A stretch of DNA of 22,705 nt from Brachionus plicatilis (lineage: Eukaryota > Rotifera > Eurotatoria > Ploima > Brachionidae), in NCBI GenBank assembly GCA_010279815.1, contig QEOQ01000235.1, positions 151,593 to 174,297 of the forward strand, given 5' to 3'. The notes below the pieces were generated by a model, which saw only the letters and a program-made list of their open reading frames with translations, did no database searches and was not told the DNA's origin. Below, in pieces: positions 9,641-20,200 of this stretch. Position numbers and translations under genes: made by a program. Every line of letters starts with the position of its first letter. The first letter of the stretch is position 1.

Positions 9641-9793
9641 TGTGATATAGCGACATCTTTGTCGATATCACTGGAAAGTTAATTAACTTAACCATGAGGG
9701 TTTAAGTTAAGAAGGAGCATAAATACATGTTCCAATACGTCTAACGAGAGAGATCGGATAGACTGGCCCAAAGGTACTAATGTAAACATTACA
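9641..9793 (+). repeat. 3' LTR of the TRIM
   Basis: 153 bp, almost identical to the 5' LTR: A-to-G in the AAAAAGG run, G-to-T in GACGGGCCC, and the third base from the end. It is preceded directly by the polypurine tract and followed by CATGG. Confidence 0.9.
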
Positions 9794-10098
9794 CATGGCA
9801 GATTTTTGAATTTCACGGTAATTTTTATTTCAAAACTACCGTTTAATTTTTTAATTGATTAATTTTTTATTTTTATGGAGAAATTAATCCTAAAACACGT
9901 TAACAAAACTTTGATGGAAGTTCATTTAAGTTGTCGCAAAATGCCACTGTCGAGTGACAGTAAGATGCCAATTTTTGTATAAAAACTTTAAACCGGAGTT
10001 AGAATTAAAAAAAATATTTTTTAACAACTAATTAAGTCTCTAATTTTTTTTAAGGAATATTTTATTAAAAAATTTTAATTTTTCTACTGTAGGCAGTC

Positions 10099-10438
10099 AT
10101 GGACAAAATTCGATATTTACCGATTATTCGATTATTCGATTATTCAACTCTAGGACTTTTCGATTATTCGACTGTTAAATGATTGTTAAACTTTCAATTA
10201 ATTTCCGGTAGAATTTTAGTTAATTTTGTTTAAACAAACTGGGGATTGAATGGAGCCTGGGGCGCAGCCCCGGTTTAGGGAATCCGGTTAATAAGACGCA
10301 AATAGAGATCTTAATAAATTTATTCTGAATTATTTCCCTGAAAAGCTGAATAATCGAATAGTCCTAGAGTTGAAAAATTAATTGAAATTAATAATTTTTG
10401 AATTGTTGAATAATTGTATTTAATAAAATATTGTCCAT
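10099..10438. mobile_element. Small foldback / MITE-like element
   Basis: The ends are ATGGACAA (10099) and its complement TTGTCCAT (10431-10438). A well-paired inner block, about 10144-10173 against 10343-10372, shares CAACTCTAGGACT and CGATTATTC. The left arm also holds three tandem copies of CGATTATT at 10121-10144. The interior contains a GC-rich hairpin (GGGGC-GCA-GCCCC near 10258-10270). About 340 bp, no coding capacity. No convincing target duplication was found, so the superfamily is open. Confidence 0.7.
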
Positions 10439-11562
10439 ACCTCACTTAGCATAAATTTAGATTACAAATTTAAGATCGAAAACAAAATATGTGCAAAGCA
10501 TGGACGCTTCGCATTTCTTAAACTTTTAAAAAAAAATTATTCATCACATTTTTTTTCCCATTTCTTTTATTTGCTTCTGTCATTTATGCTTCAAACTAAA
10601 CGCAATTTAGATATGAGTTTATTAAAATCTTCTCTTCTTAATTAAAATTACAATTTTCTTTAGCTCGATTTGAAAAATTTTTGAGTTCGAAGCGAAAAAC
10701 TTTTTTAAAACCTACGAATGATATTATCTGAGATTTTTTATTCAGCTTGCCAATATTTAAAAATTATTCAAGTAGCTGTGACTGAATTTTTACATTTATT
10801 TAAATTAAATTTACAAATTTACAAAAATTCTAATTACAAATTCTAATTCTAAACAAATCAAAATTTTTAAATTTTATTTGATCATTAATTTTTGCTGTAG
10901 TTATTAAAATCAATTTTTATGAATTTAGTCAAATATATCTTTGTTTCATGTTGTTTCATCTTCAAAGTTTAAATAAAGGAATAAAATCATAATTTTTTAA
11001 AAAATCACAAAATGTTCAAATGCAACAAAAAATTAATAAATAATGTTTATGCTATGATTCTTTAACATTCATTGCAAATAAAAATGGGCACTTGTGACTT
11101 CTCTTCAAAAGAATGGGTTAGAAATACTACATGTTGCAAATTTAATTTAATTTTAAATATTTATAGTTTTTGTGAATTTATTTTATATTAAAAAAATATA
11201 ATCAAATGAAAAAATAAAAAGATAAAAGTTATTTAATTTAATATAATATAAATGATTAGTTTATAGAATGAAAATTTTTTATTTCACAAAAAAAATGATA
11301 TGCCTGTGAACAATGGACGTCTGTGAAAAATAAGGTAGTGATTTTTAAAATTTATTATACCAAAAATTTGTCAAATGTACTTAAATCGAAATTTATTGTA
11401 ATTATTGCAGAAATTTTAAGAAAATTTCAATATATTTATGTATCAGCATTCACAAAAGAAGGCTCAAATGGTGATTCTAATAAACCTGACAAGTGAAGAT
11501 AGAGAAATTTCAAATAATTATTAGGCGCTTGCCATACCACTTTTTTAAGTTTCGCTCACTAA
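10439..11562. other. AT-rich intergenic DNA
   Basis: No frame, RNA gene or arm pairing recognised. The word TAAGGTAGT followed by a T/A run occurs at 11331 and again near 11935, on either side of the hAT relic. It might be an eroded pair of element ends, but the match is short. Confidence 0.3.
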
Positions 11563-11895
11563 ATCATTTCTACTCTATTTTTTGACATTGATTTAAATAA
11601 ATTTGACTCTGAACAGCTTAATAAGGTTGCATATAAGGCAACTTATTCTCTCTTGTTAGCAATTAGAATGAATGTATTATCAGTACTTTTTGACACATTA
11701 AATTTGCAGGAGCATCTTCAAGAACTTTATAAACTTTTAAAAATATATATGTCAGCAGCTATAAATTCAGCATCAGGTGAGCGATCACTTTCAAGCTTAA
11801 GATTGCTGATTACGTATTTTTTTTCGCCATACCAAATTTTGAGTCCCTGTACATGTCCGTCAAAAATTGTGTCTAATCGTAAAATCAAAAAATAA
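11563..11895 (+). pseudogene. hAT-family transposase relic (C-terminal dimerisation region)
   Basis: The frame is open from just after TAA at 11560-11562 to the TAA after 11895, but has no proper start and no upstream transposase body. The segment LYKLLKIYM-x-AINSASGERSLSSLRL-x-ITYF resembles the conserved hAT C-terminal pattern, in which an alpha-helical 'LLKIYL...' is followed by a [ST]A[SE]ERSFS.L..IK.YLRS-type motif. A FD-x-EQL element upstream also fits. After ITYF the similarity stops and the tail looks non-homologous, so the dimerisation domain is broken. I take it as a fragment of a dead hAT/ZMYM1-like transposon gene. Confidence 0.6.
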
Positions 11896-12142
11896 TTAAT
11901 TTGAGATAAGAATATAAATGAATTTATTAAATAATAAGGTAGTTATTTTTAAATAAAAATGATGATTTTTTACATTTTAACTAAAGTAATTAAGAAAAAA
12001 ATTATTTTGCTAATTTTTCATAACTAATATTATTATTCACTAGTTTTCAGAATCGTATTAAAATCTTAAATTTAACATAATTTTTCTAAAAAAAACTAAA
12101 GCGTTTAAGTTGATTTTCAGCAATTTTTTGAGCTTAAGAAGG

Positions 12143-12153
12143 CTATTTGATGG
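12143..12153. repeat. Left copy of the target-site duplication
   Basis: CTATTTGATGG is repeated exactly at 12873-12883 across the 721-bp element. The last GG could belong to the TIR, since the opposite TIR also reads GGTTATCC outward-in. Confidence 0.75.
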
Positions 12154-12873
12154 TTGTCCCTAAACTGCGGAAGCGGACGCGGAACGGAAAATCACAACCT
12201 AATATGCGGAAATGCAGAACGGAAATTGAGTCCTTAAAATGCAGAAGCAGAATAATTTCAAAAATACTATTGTGCAGAGACGGAAAATAATGTACGGAAA
12301 ATAATGTAAAATGCGGAATAACTTCTTAATTGCTGCAATGTAAATAATCTATTTATAACAAATAAAAAATTTTTCTTTTTTATATTTTTTGAAATTTCAA
12401 TTTATAATTTTACGAAATATTAAATTAATTAAAATGAAATTTTCTGGAAAAAATTAATTTTATTTTGAAATAACTTAAGATAAAAATTAAGTCTTATCAT
12501 ACACCTAAAATTTAATTTGAACAATTTATAGTAAAAAGTCTATTAAATGCCTGAATCGTGAAACACATTTACATTTAAGATGCATAAAACCAAATCTAAG
12601 AAAAATTGTTAACGAAACTGGTATATGGTATTGTTCAGAATCTTGTATGAGCTTATAGAAAATGTTAAAAAAATCTGTACATATATTTTTTTGTATTAAT
12701 TAAATAACTCCGTTAAACTCGTTTTTTACTAAATAAAATTATAAATAAATTTTTTGTTTCCGCATTTTAGGACATTATTTTCCGTCTCTGCACAATAGTA
12801 TTTTTAAAATTATTCTGCATTTTAGGGACTCAATTTCCGTTCCGCATCCATTTCCGCAGTTTAAGGATAACCC
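12152..12873. mobile_element. Non-autonomous DNA transposon with long TIRs and target duplication
   Basis: The left arm (12152-12318) and right arm (about 12758-12873) are near-complementary over more than 100 bp. Both contain CTGCGGAA, GCGGAACGGAAATTGAG, AAAATGCAGAA and a long shared block around ACTATTGTGCAGAGACGG. The left arm carries an extra stretch of about 30 bp with a second GCGGAA/ACGGAAA cluster. The host word CTATTTGATGG is found directly outside both ends (12143-12153 and 12873-12883), so the target duplication is 8-11 bp depending on where the TIR is cut. That length suits hAT (8 bp) or Mutator-like (9-11 bp) elements. The roughly 440-bp interior has no transposase. Confidence 0.85.
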
Positions 12874-13197
12874 TATTTGATGGTACAATTACAAAAAAAA
12901 ATTTGTATTAGAATAATATTTAGTTAATTTAGAATATTATGGTATGAATCATGGTGAAAAATTTGAGTTTTTTAATCTGCCTCGAATTAAAAAGTTTTGG
13001 AAGGCAAAAGTTTTTTTTTAATTTAATTAAAAATTGGAAAAACTAGCATCAAACTTAATTTTTATAATAAATTCACATTTTTATATTAATTAAGTAATTT
13101 TATGAAAAGACAGGTATTTTAAAAAATTATAAAATTGTGCAACTATTTATAGAGTTCATGGATTTATTTTTCGTTATTCGGTTGACAAACAACTCCT

Positions 13198-13536
13198 AAA
13201 ACTAAATCTGTCAATAAGTTTGACTCTATTATAGCAATTATTTTCTTGACTTTGGCAAATTAATGGATTAAAAAATCTAATTGTGGAAAAAATCGACAGG
13301 TTATCAAATTTCACGAGAAGGTAAAAGAAAATCCCCAAATTGAGTATTTCAGCAGACCTCAGGGTGGCTTTGTTTTGGATTCAGCAAGAGAAAAACAACG
13401 TGAAGGAACTCTGTAGTTTTTTTCAACTGATTTAGACATCCTTAATAACTTTTTCAAAATAGATAATTTGTCAACTATGATCAACCTTCTTTTGCAAATC
13501 TTAAATCTTCTGAAAACTGAAACCCTTTGTAAATAG
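13198..13536 (+). pseudogene. Interrupted reading frame, unidentified
   Basis: One frame runs from about 13198 to the TAG at 13534-13536 with only two internal stops (TAA 13261-13263, TAG 13414-13416). The central part translates as VIKFHEKVKENPQIEYFSR followed by PQGGFVLDSAREKQREGTL. After the TAG comes FFSTDLDILNNFF and a leucine-rich tail. The amino-acid mix and the less AT-biased codons are unlike the surrounding DNA, which suggests a decayed coding segment, perhaps from a transposon. I do not recognise the family. It may equally be chance. Confidence 0.25.
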
Positions 13537-16500
13537 GTGATATTGGGGCATTGTGAATTTTAGAACAAAAATAAAGTGAAAGAACACAATAAACTTTTTT
13601 TTTTATTTGTGTCTTAAAGCCAGAAATTTGTTTTATAAATTGTATCAAGTCAATTTGAGAAGATATTTTTAAATTTTATTTTCAGAAATTAAAATAATTG
13701 TGTACTTGAAGACTTTTTTGCAGAGGTATTGGAATGAGATGATTCATTGAACGTACCATCTATAAAAAAATTGTTGGTAAGTTTTGAGTTTTTTGTTTTA
13801 TAAAAATCACATGCCAATATTGAAAACTAGTTGCATAATGATGATTCTGGGTGAAGAAAAATTACTAAAAAATTAACTATTTTGGAGTTGTTTTTTCTTA
13901 AGAAAATTCTTTGATTTTTTTGAATTGAACTCAATAAAAAAAAAAAAAAAACTTCAGATGAGAAGATGGAATTAAAAATCAGTGAGAGAGAAAGATGCTG
14001 AAGCAGATAAAAGAATCATGTGGCGGGTATCTGTTGATTCCTTAAGCGTTACAAGAAGCCAAATAAATTGTTTCACGTAAATTATAAATTTTTATGATTT
14101 TTTTTTAATGCTCAACACTATGTCTAAATTTAAGATAAAAGAGAATTATCTTTTGTATACATTTTCGTATCATATGATTAAAAAAAAAGTTAAATTGAGA
14201 ATCAAAGATTTTTTTTTTAAATAGAATCTAATTAATCAAGTTTTAATTTAAATTAAATGTCAAATTAAAGATTCGTTAAATTAAAATATTTTTTCTTTTT
14301 GGTTCAAAATATTTTAATAATATTTAAGATTTGAGTTAGTCAAAAATTGGTATTTTGATCTTTATATGCAAAATAAGATAGGGCACAAAATTACATGAAA
14401 TATTTTCTTGCTTTTTTTTGTTTAAAACCTCGATGACCAGCTTAGAAATGATTATAAATTAATGATTCAGTTGAACTTGAACGGATTAGCATTTGAACAA
14501 AAAAATATGAACAAAGCCCGTTCGCTTAGGTGAATTATGTTGTTTATTTGATAGACATGATCAACCATTTACCTAGTTGTATTTAGATTGAAATCGATAG
14601 TTTTGAAAACAAGAATCGAATACAAAGGTCAGATTTTTAGCAATTACGGCCAATTTGGACTTATTTATGTGTTTATGTGCGTTTGTAGAGACATTTTTTG
14701 GTATTTTATATTTATTTTAATAAAGGTAAAAAATCAATAATTAGAATTAAGAAACAAAAATTTAGACATCGCTATTTAGAGTAGAGAACTGAATGTTTTA
14801 AAAATTAAAAATGACACAAAAATAAATTCCAATTAAGTTCCATAACAAAAAATTTTATTCAAATTTATTTTATGATTTCCAGAAAGCCTTGTTGCCGAGC
14901 ATAAGTACTGACCGGAGTAAATTTTTGATTAGGAAAATTTAGGCCAAAAACTATAAACCGAATTTTCACGGCTTCACTTTTAAATCTACTTTAAAAAATA
15001 GGTTTTCTTCAAATATTTTTTCAAGGCTTAATGATCAACTAGTGGAATCGCTTCAAAGGAATTAACTTTTCAAGTACTTGCAAAAATTTAAAAGAATTCA
15101 AAATAATCATTTGATCTAAATTTAATTCTCGATAAAGTGTTATGTGTGACTATTCAATGAATTTAAAGATAAAGACATCATTTTCCTGTTTAGAAGACTA
15201 ATATTAAATCATGGTCAAATTTTACAAACCTTTTACTTTTAAAAAAAATTTAATTTTTCTTTTATTCTTTTATTTAGAAATAATTGGGAAAAAAAAATTG
15301 CGTATTTAAGATTTGTATACTTTATTTTTTGTTCCGATTTTGTAAGATTTGGCCAAAATTTTGAACAAATAATAATATTTTTTTTCACAATAAAAACTAG
15401 CTAAAGAATTCGAGGTTTTCGAATTGTTGTTTTGTTTTTTTTTTTTTTGAACAATTTTAAAGATCTGAAAAAAATTGTTCCATTTCCTTCTAATTTTCTA
15501 ATTTTAGATTAGAAAAATACGCCAAAATATTTTTTGATTTTGTGATGCAAGTGAATTGGTATTTTTTTAATAAAAAAAATCTAGCCAAGCATTTAAATTT
15601 TCCAAATGAATTATCAACTTCTTAAATGAAGTGGCGCGATAAAGAAGTGGCTAACATAATCATTATGTAAGCTAGGCAGTAATTAAAAGTTAAAAAAAAA
15701 CAGAGGTTAATTTAGGACACATGTGCTTTGGTACTTGGATGAAAAGCCCACTAGTTTATCAAAAATTAGTTTTAAAATGACTGACAAGTTGCTTTTAAAA
15801 AACACTTGAAATTTTTGCTAAAGCTTTTCAGAGAAAAAATCATAAAGGTAATTTAAATATTTAACCTGATTTAAGAATGATGAATAAAATTTCCAAATTT
15901 AATTTAAAAGGTAATTCTTGCTCATTTCTTAAAGAGGTTCGTTCTACGAATTTCATTAATTTTCAGTTTCCATAACAAATTACAAAATTGATCAATTCAA
16001 AAATTATTGTAAAATTAAATCACTTTTGAACCGCGGATTAGAAACAACAGTGGTAACTCGTAAATTACGATAATCTTATTTTTCAAAAAAGATAATCCCT
16101 TGGCCAAATCTTGTCTAGTATTGTCCCATTCGGTGTTTTTTGATCCAAAGGTTAGCCATTTCTTTTAAAAATTTGACAACCATTGACTTTTAATTTTAGT
16201 TTTTTTTGTATTGGATTCGAATTTATTATTTTTAACAAAGCCTTGAATAAAATGCTTTTTCAAAAATTCTATTGTTAGGTAAATAGGAGACATAATTTTT
16301 TGTTTTTAACTTTTTGAGTTAAAGCCTCAATAGTAAAAAATTGAAAAATCTAAAAAATTGTATAAGCCTACTCACACCATAGTTTTTTTTTGACAGGATT
16401 TAAAGTTTAATTGAACGATTCAAAATTTTGCTATTATTTAGAAAAAATCTCGCCCAAGCTCTGGGCTTTTGTTCTCCGTGTGGTCAATTGACTTGAAGAC

Positions 16501-16740
16501 TAAAAAACTAGCTCTAGTGAAACAAGATCAAAATTTTAATGGATCAAATTTGGCCATATAAATTAAATTATTAATGTAAAAAATTTAATTATTTTGTATC
16601 AAATGTCAGATAAGTTTCATGTTACTTTAAATGAGGCTTACACTAAACACAATTTTGTAAAAAAAAATTAATTTTACTATTAAACTCTTAACTTTTCTCG
16701 ATAGGTTTTCTGGTCCACTAAAGACAAAACGAGAAAAAAA
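13537..16740. other. Long AT-rich intergenic stretch, nothing coding recognised
   Basis: About 3.2 kb with many homopolymer runs. Minor structures only: a near-palindrome at about 15652-15674 (GCTAACATAAT-C-ATTATGTAAGC) and a short GCCCA/TGGGC stem near 16453-16468. No frame, tRNA or clear repeat pair was seen. Confidence 0.3.
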
Positions 16741-17254
16741 AAGAGAAAAAACCAAATCAGCAAGAGCTCATACAATTGCTCAAAATTATCTATGAAATTT
16801 AATTAATTTTTTTGTTGTCCATTTTAATTAAAATTTTGCTCAACAACAAAATATCCAAGATTTCAATTCGAATCCATCTCTCGGCCCCAACACACAAACA
16901 GTAACTATAACAAAAATCTAAATAAATTATAATATTTTTTTGCAATCAAGCAAGCAACTAGCTAAAAAAATTCAAAAAAAAAATCAATTTTTTTGTTTTT
17001 TTTTTCACTCATTCTTGAAATAAATTTCAAATCATGAATTTTTGAGCGAGTTTTTTTGGGCGTTTTAGCCAAAAAGAATTTCCACCCATTCCTTAATAAA
17101 GCCCAAATATTTACACGGATTTTTCTCTCTTTTTTTAGATTCAAAATGTTTAGCCTAAATCATAAATATTGAGATTTTTTCTTCCCCCTTCCATTGATCG
17201 AAAGATACACCTTTTAATATTTTATTTGTGTAAATAGTTGAACATTGAACAAAA
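16741..17254 (+). promoter_or_regulatory. 5' flank and leader region of the PP1-docking protein gene
   Basis: The pyrimidine tract TTTTCTCTCTTTTTTTAG (17121-17138) looks like a splice or trans-splice acceptor. If it is used, the leader would start at 17139. It would contain a short upstream frame at 17146-17172 (MFSLNHKY, then stop), and the main ATG at 17255 would follow an in-frame TGA at 17246-17248. No TATA box can be assigned with confidence. Confidence 0.35.
17146..17172 (+). other. Eight-codon upstream ORF
   Basis: ATG at 17146, eight codons, TGA at 17170-17172, ending 82 nt before the main start codon. If present in the mRNA leader it could reduce translation of the main frame. Its presence in the mRNA is inferred, not shown. 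Confidence 0.3.
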
Positions 17255-20200
17255 ATGCTTATAAATGATAAATCAATACTAATGAATAGCAAAAAATTAT
17301 CGCATTCATCGAACAATGTGGCAAATCCAGTGGTGATCATACCAAATCAATCGAATTTGTTAATCGATGACTTGTTGAACAACAACAGCTTGCTGAATAA
17401 TGGTAACAAAATTGAGCAGGACATGAGCGAGATAAAATACATGAAGGGCTACGTGAATGTGCTTAGGGAGAGGTTTACGCGCAAGTCGCTGGGTGCCGAT
17501 GCGGAATTGTTCCAGGACAGGCAGAAATGTCGCGCTCCGACCAACACTAGCTCGGAGGGCCACAGGCGCAGATCGGTATCACCCTTCATCTCAACTGCTT
17601 CCAACAGTGGCAAATTTGCGCCCAACGAGCCCAAAAACAAGCTTTTTGCTTCGCAAGACGACTTGCGCAATGCCAGACCTCAGTGCCAAAAACCCGTAAA
17701 AAATTTGTCCCATTCCAATCTTCTTGACGACAATCAGTCAATAATAAAGTGCACTTATTCAAATGAAATCAACCAGGACGAACTGCCAAAGCCCAATTTT
17801 GTGTCTTCGGTCAAGAATTTATTCGAAAAGCAAATTAAGAATGATAATGTGATACATTTTGCCCAATATGGCAATACCAATGACAGAAAGGAAAAAAATA
17901 GTCCCAATAAACAGTTATTAATAGTCTCTAATCAACAAGCTGACAGTTTGGTAGAAAAGCTTAAGCAAAACGGTGCTGTTGTTTACCAACATGATTCTAG
18001 CTCGGTCAATAATCAACGTAAGTTGAAAAATTTAATTTTTTTTTATTGAATTTAAATCAAAATTTTCTCTTATTTTTTTCACATATAGTCTTAAGTCTAG
18101 TTTAAAAGAAAGAAATTTATAAATCTTTGATTGACAATTTTGTCTATCGAATTTAATGAAATGGCTTGAATTTCGTGAAGATTAAATTTTTTTTTAATAA
18201 AAAAAATAATAAATTTCATGTTGTCATCTTGGTTCGAGAGAAATATTAATCCAGGTCTAGTTTTATATCAATTAAGAAGTTGTGAAACCTGATTGTACTT
18301 TTTTTAAAATCGGTCAAAAATATTTATTTTTCATAATCTTGGAACTGGTCAATTTTGTGGCCAATTGATCATATTTATTATTCTAATAAACCTAATAGAT
18401 AAAAATATGAACAGATAATTTTTTAAAAAATTATAATTTAGTCAGAAAATTGACTCTCGAGTAGACAGCAAAAAATTTCAGTCATTATTAAGCTGGGATT
18501 TTCTATCAATTTTTTATATTAAATACTTAAAGAAAAAAGAAAACATTTTCAATCTTTTCCTTTGATTAATTGATTTAATAACGTTATATTTTGTAACATT
18601 TGAAAAACCGACCAATTTTATTAACTTTTAATTTTATCCACATTTTAATATGTTTGTAAAATTTTTACAAGAATCTGGTCGCTGAAATGGTTTTATTTTT
18701 AAGTAAAATTATTACTTGTATAAAAAATAATACCGAAAAATCTTAACGCAATTTTAAGTTAAATTTTTAGATCAAAAAAATGCTATAAGTTAAGTTTAAA
18801 ATATAACTAGTGAGTCACAAAATTGATTATTCCAAAATTTTATTTTTGAATATATTTAAATAAATATATTTTTGGTGTGAAATAATTGCCAAAAGATTAA
18901 AGTTTCGAATTTTGAAAAGGTCTCTATCATTTAGCTTAAATGTTTCGAAAATTTTAATTGAATTATTAAACAAATTTATGTTTTTAAAGTTAAATTAAAA
19001 TTCTTGAAATTTTTCTTTGTGAATGTGAAAAAAATAATTTGTTTTAAAATATTTTCCTAAAAATCCTATTTTTAGTTAAACTTTAAAAAAACCGTTCATG
19101 TCGAAAAAATATCATGATTAAAAATATTTGAATAAATTATTAAGCTTACATTAAAAAAATAAGATAATATTTTTAATTTTTTCAGAGCAAAAAAATGGAA
19201 ACCTGATTTCAAAGCCTAATGAAATAAACTTATGAATGCATTTAAATGTTAAATTAAATGAAAATTTTTTTTTTGGATGAAACTTTTTTGAAAATTTAAA
19301 TTTTTGCAACAATTGTAAAATTATACAGAAATATATGGCATATGCAAAATTTTTTATCATTTCTAAAGAAGTGTTTGGGGAATGATTTATTTATCATTTT
19401 TATAAATTTTCTCTTTTTTTACTAAAAGCTTCAAATTTTGGTAAGGGTATCAAACTTTTTTCTATTTTATAAAATTGAGATTTTGGATTCAAAAGAATTA
19501 TGTAACTATTAGAATATTAGAAAATTGTAAAATAAATAAAGTCAAATATCTTAATCAAAAAATCTTGTTGTTAAATAAAAAAGATTTAAAATTTAAATAC
19601 ATAAAAGTTTGAATGAAAAGCAACCTTAAATCAATTTTTATTTTGATTTTTTAATAAATTTTTTTCAAACTCTGTTTGACAAAAAAATTAATAAAAAATC
19701 AAATTTAAATATAAAACTTTTACTCCTTTTTATTTATGAAAAAGAATTTTAAAAATTAAAAACTAACTATTTAACATGAGAAGAAAAGAATGGATTATTT
19801 TAAATTTACAGAGAATCGTTAAAATCTATCAAGTTTATCTTTTTATTATTAAAATTACAAAAAGCTATTCTTAATTGGCACTAAATAACATTCAAAAGTT
19901 ATAATATTGTAGAATTTTTTTATTATTGTATTCTAAAAGGAAAATCGATGCTTATGATCAAATTTCAATGACCATTTTCATATCAAGTAATTCGATAGAA
20001 AAGGTTCTAAATATTTAAAAATTTTAGAATTTACTGAAGACATATTTTTGATAATCAGTATTTTTCTATTCTGATAAAAGTCAAGGTTCAGTTTGCTCAC
20101 TAAAATTTTCAAACTTTTTTTAACTATGATCATAGACTTATATAGACTTAAAAATGACTGTTTAGAGAACCAATTATTTTTTTTAAAGCAAATTGGTGAG

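Larger units (their letters stand above)
9278..9793 (+). mobile_element. TRIM: miniature non-autonomous LTR retrotransposon
   Basis: Two direct repeats of 153 bp (9278-9430 and 9641-9793) differ at only three positions. Both start TGTGATAT and end in CA, as LTRs do. The internal region is only 210 bp and has no frame. Two bases after the left LTR is a candidate primer-binding site, TGGCGACGAGGATAAAAG (9433-9450), and directly before the right LTR is a polypurine tract, AAAAGCGGGGGAAGA (9626-9640). The host sequence CATGG flanks the element on both sides (9273-9277 and 9794-9798), a 5-bp target duplication. All this fits a terminal-repeat retrotransposon in miniature mobilised by an unseen autonomous element, likely of the Ty3 type. 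High LTR identity implies a fairly recent insertion. The + orientation follows from the order PBS then PPT. Confidence 0.92.

Noticed and set aside
17360..17699. Frames on both strands overlapping exon 1 of the PP1-docking gene
   Set aside because: They arise from the GC-richer exon read out of frame. The sense frame continues in register into exon 2 and the others do not.
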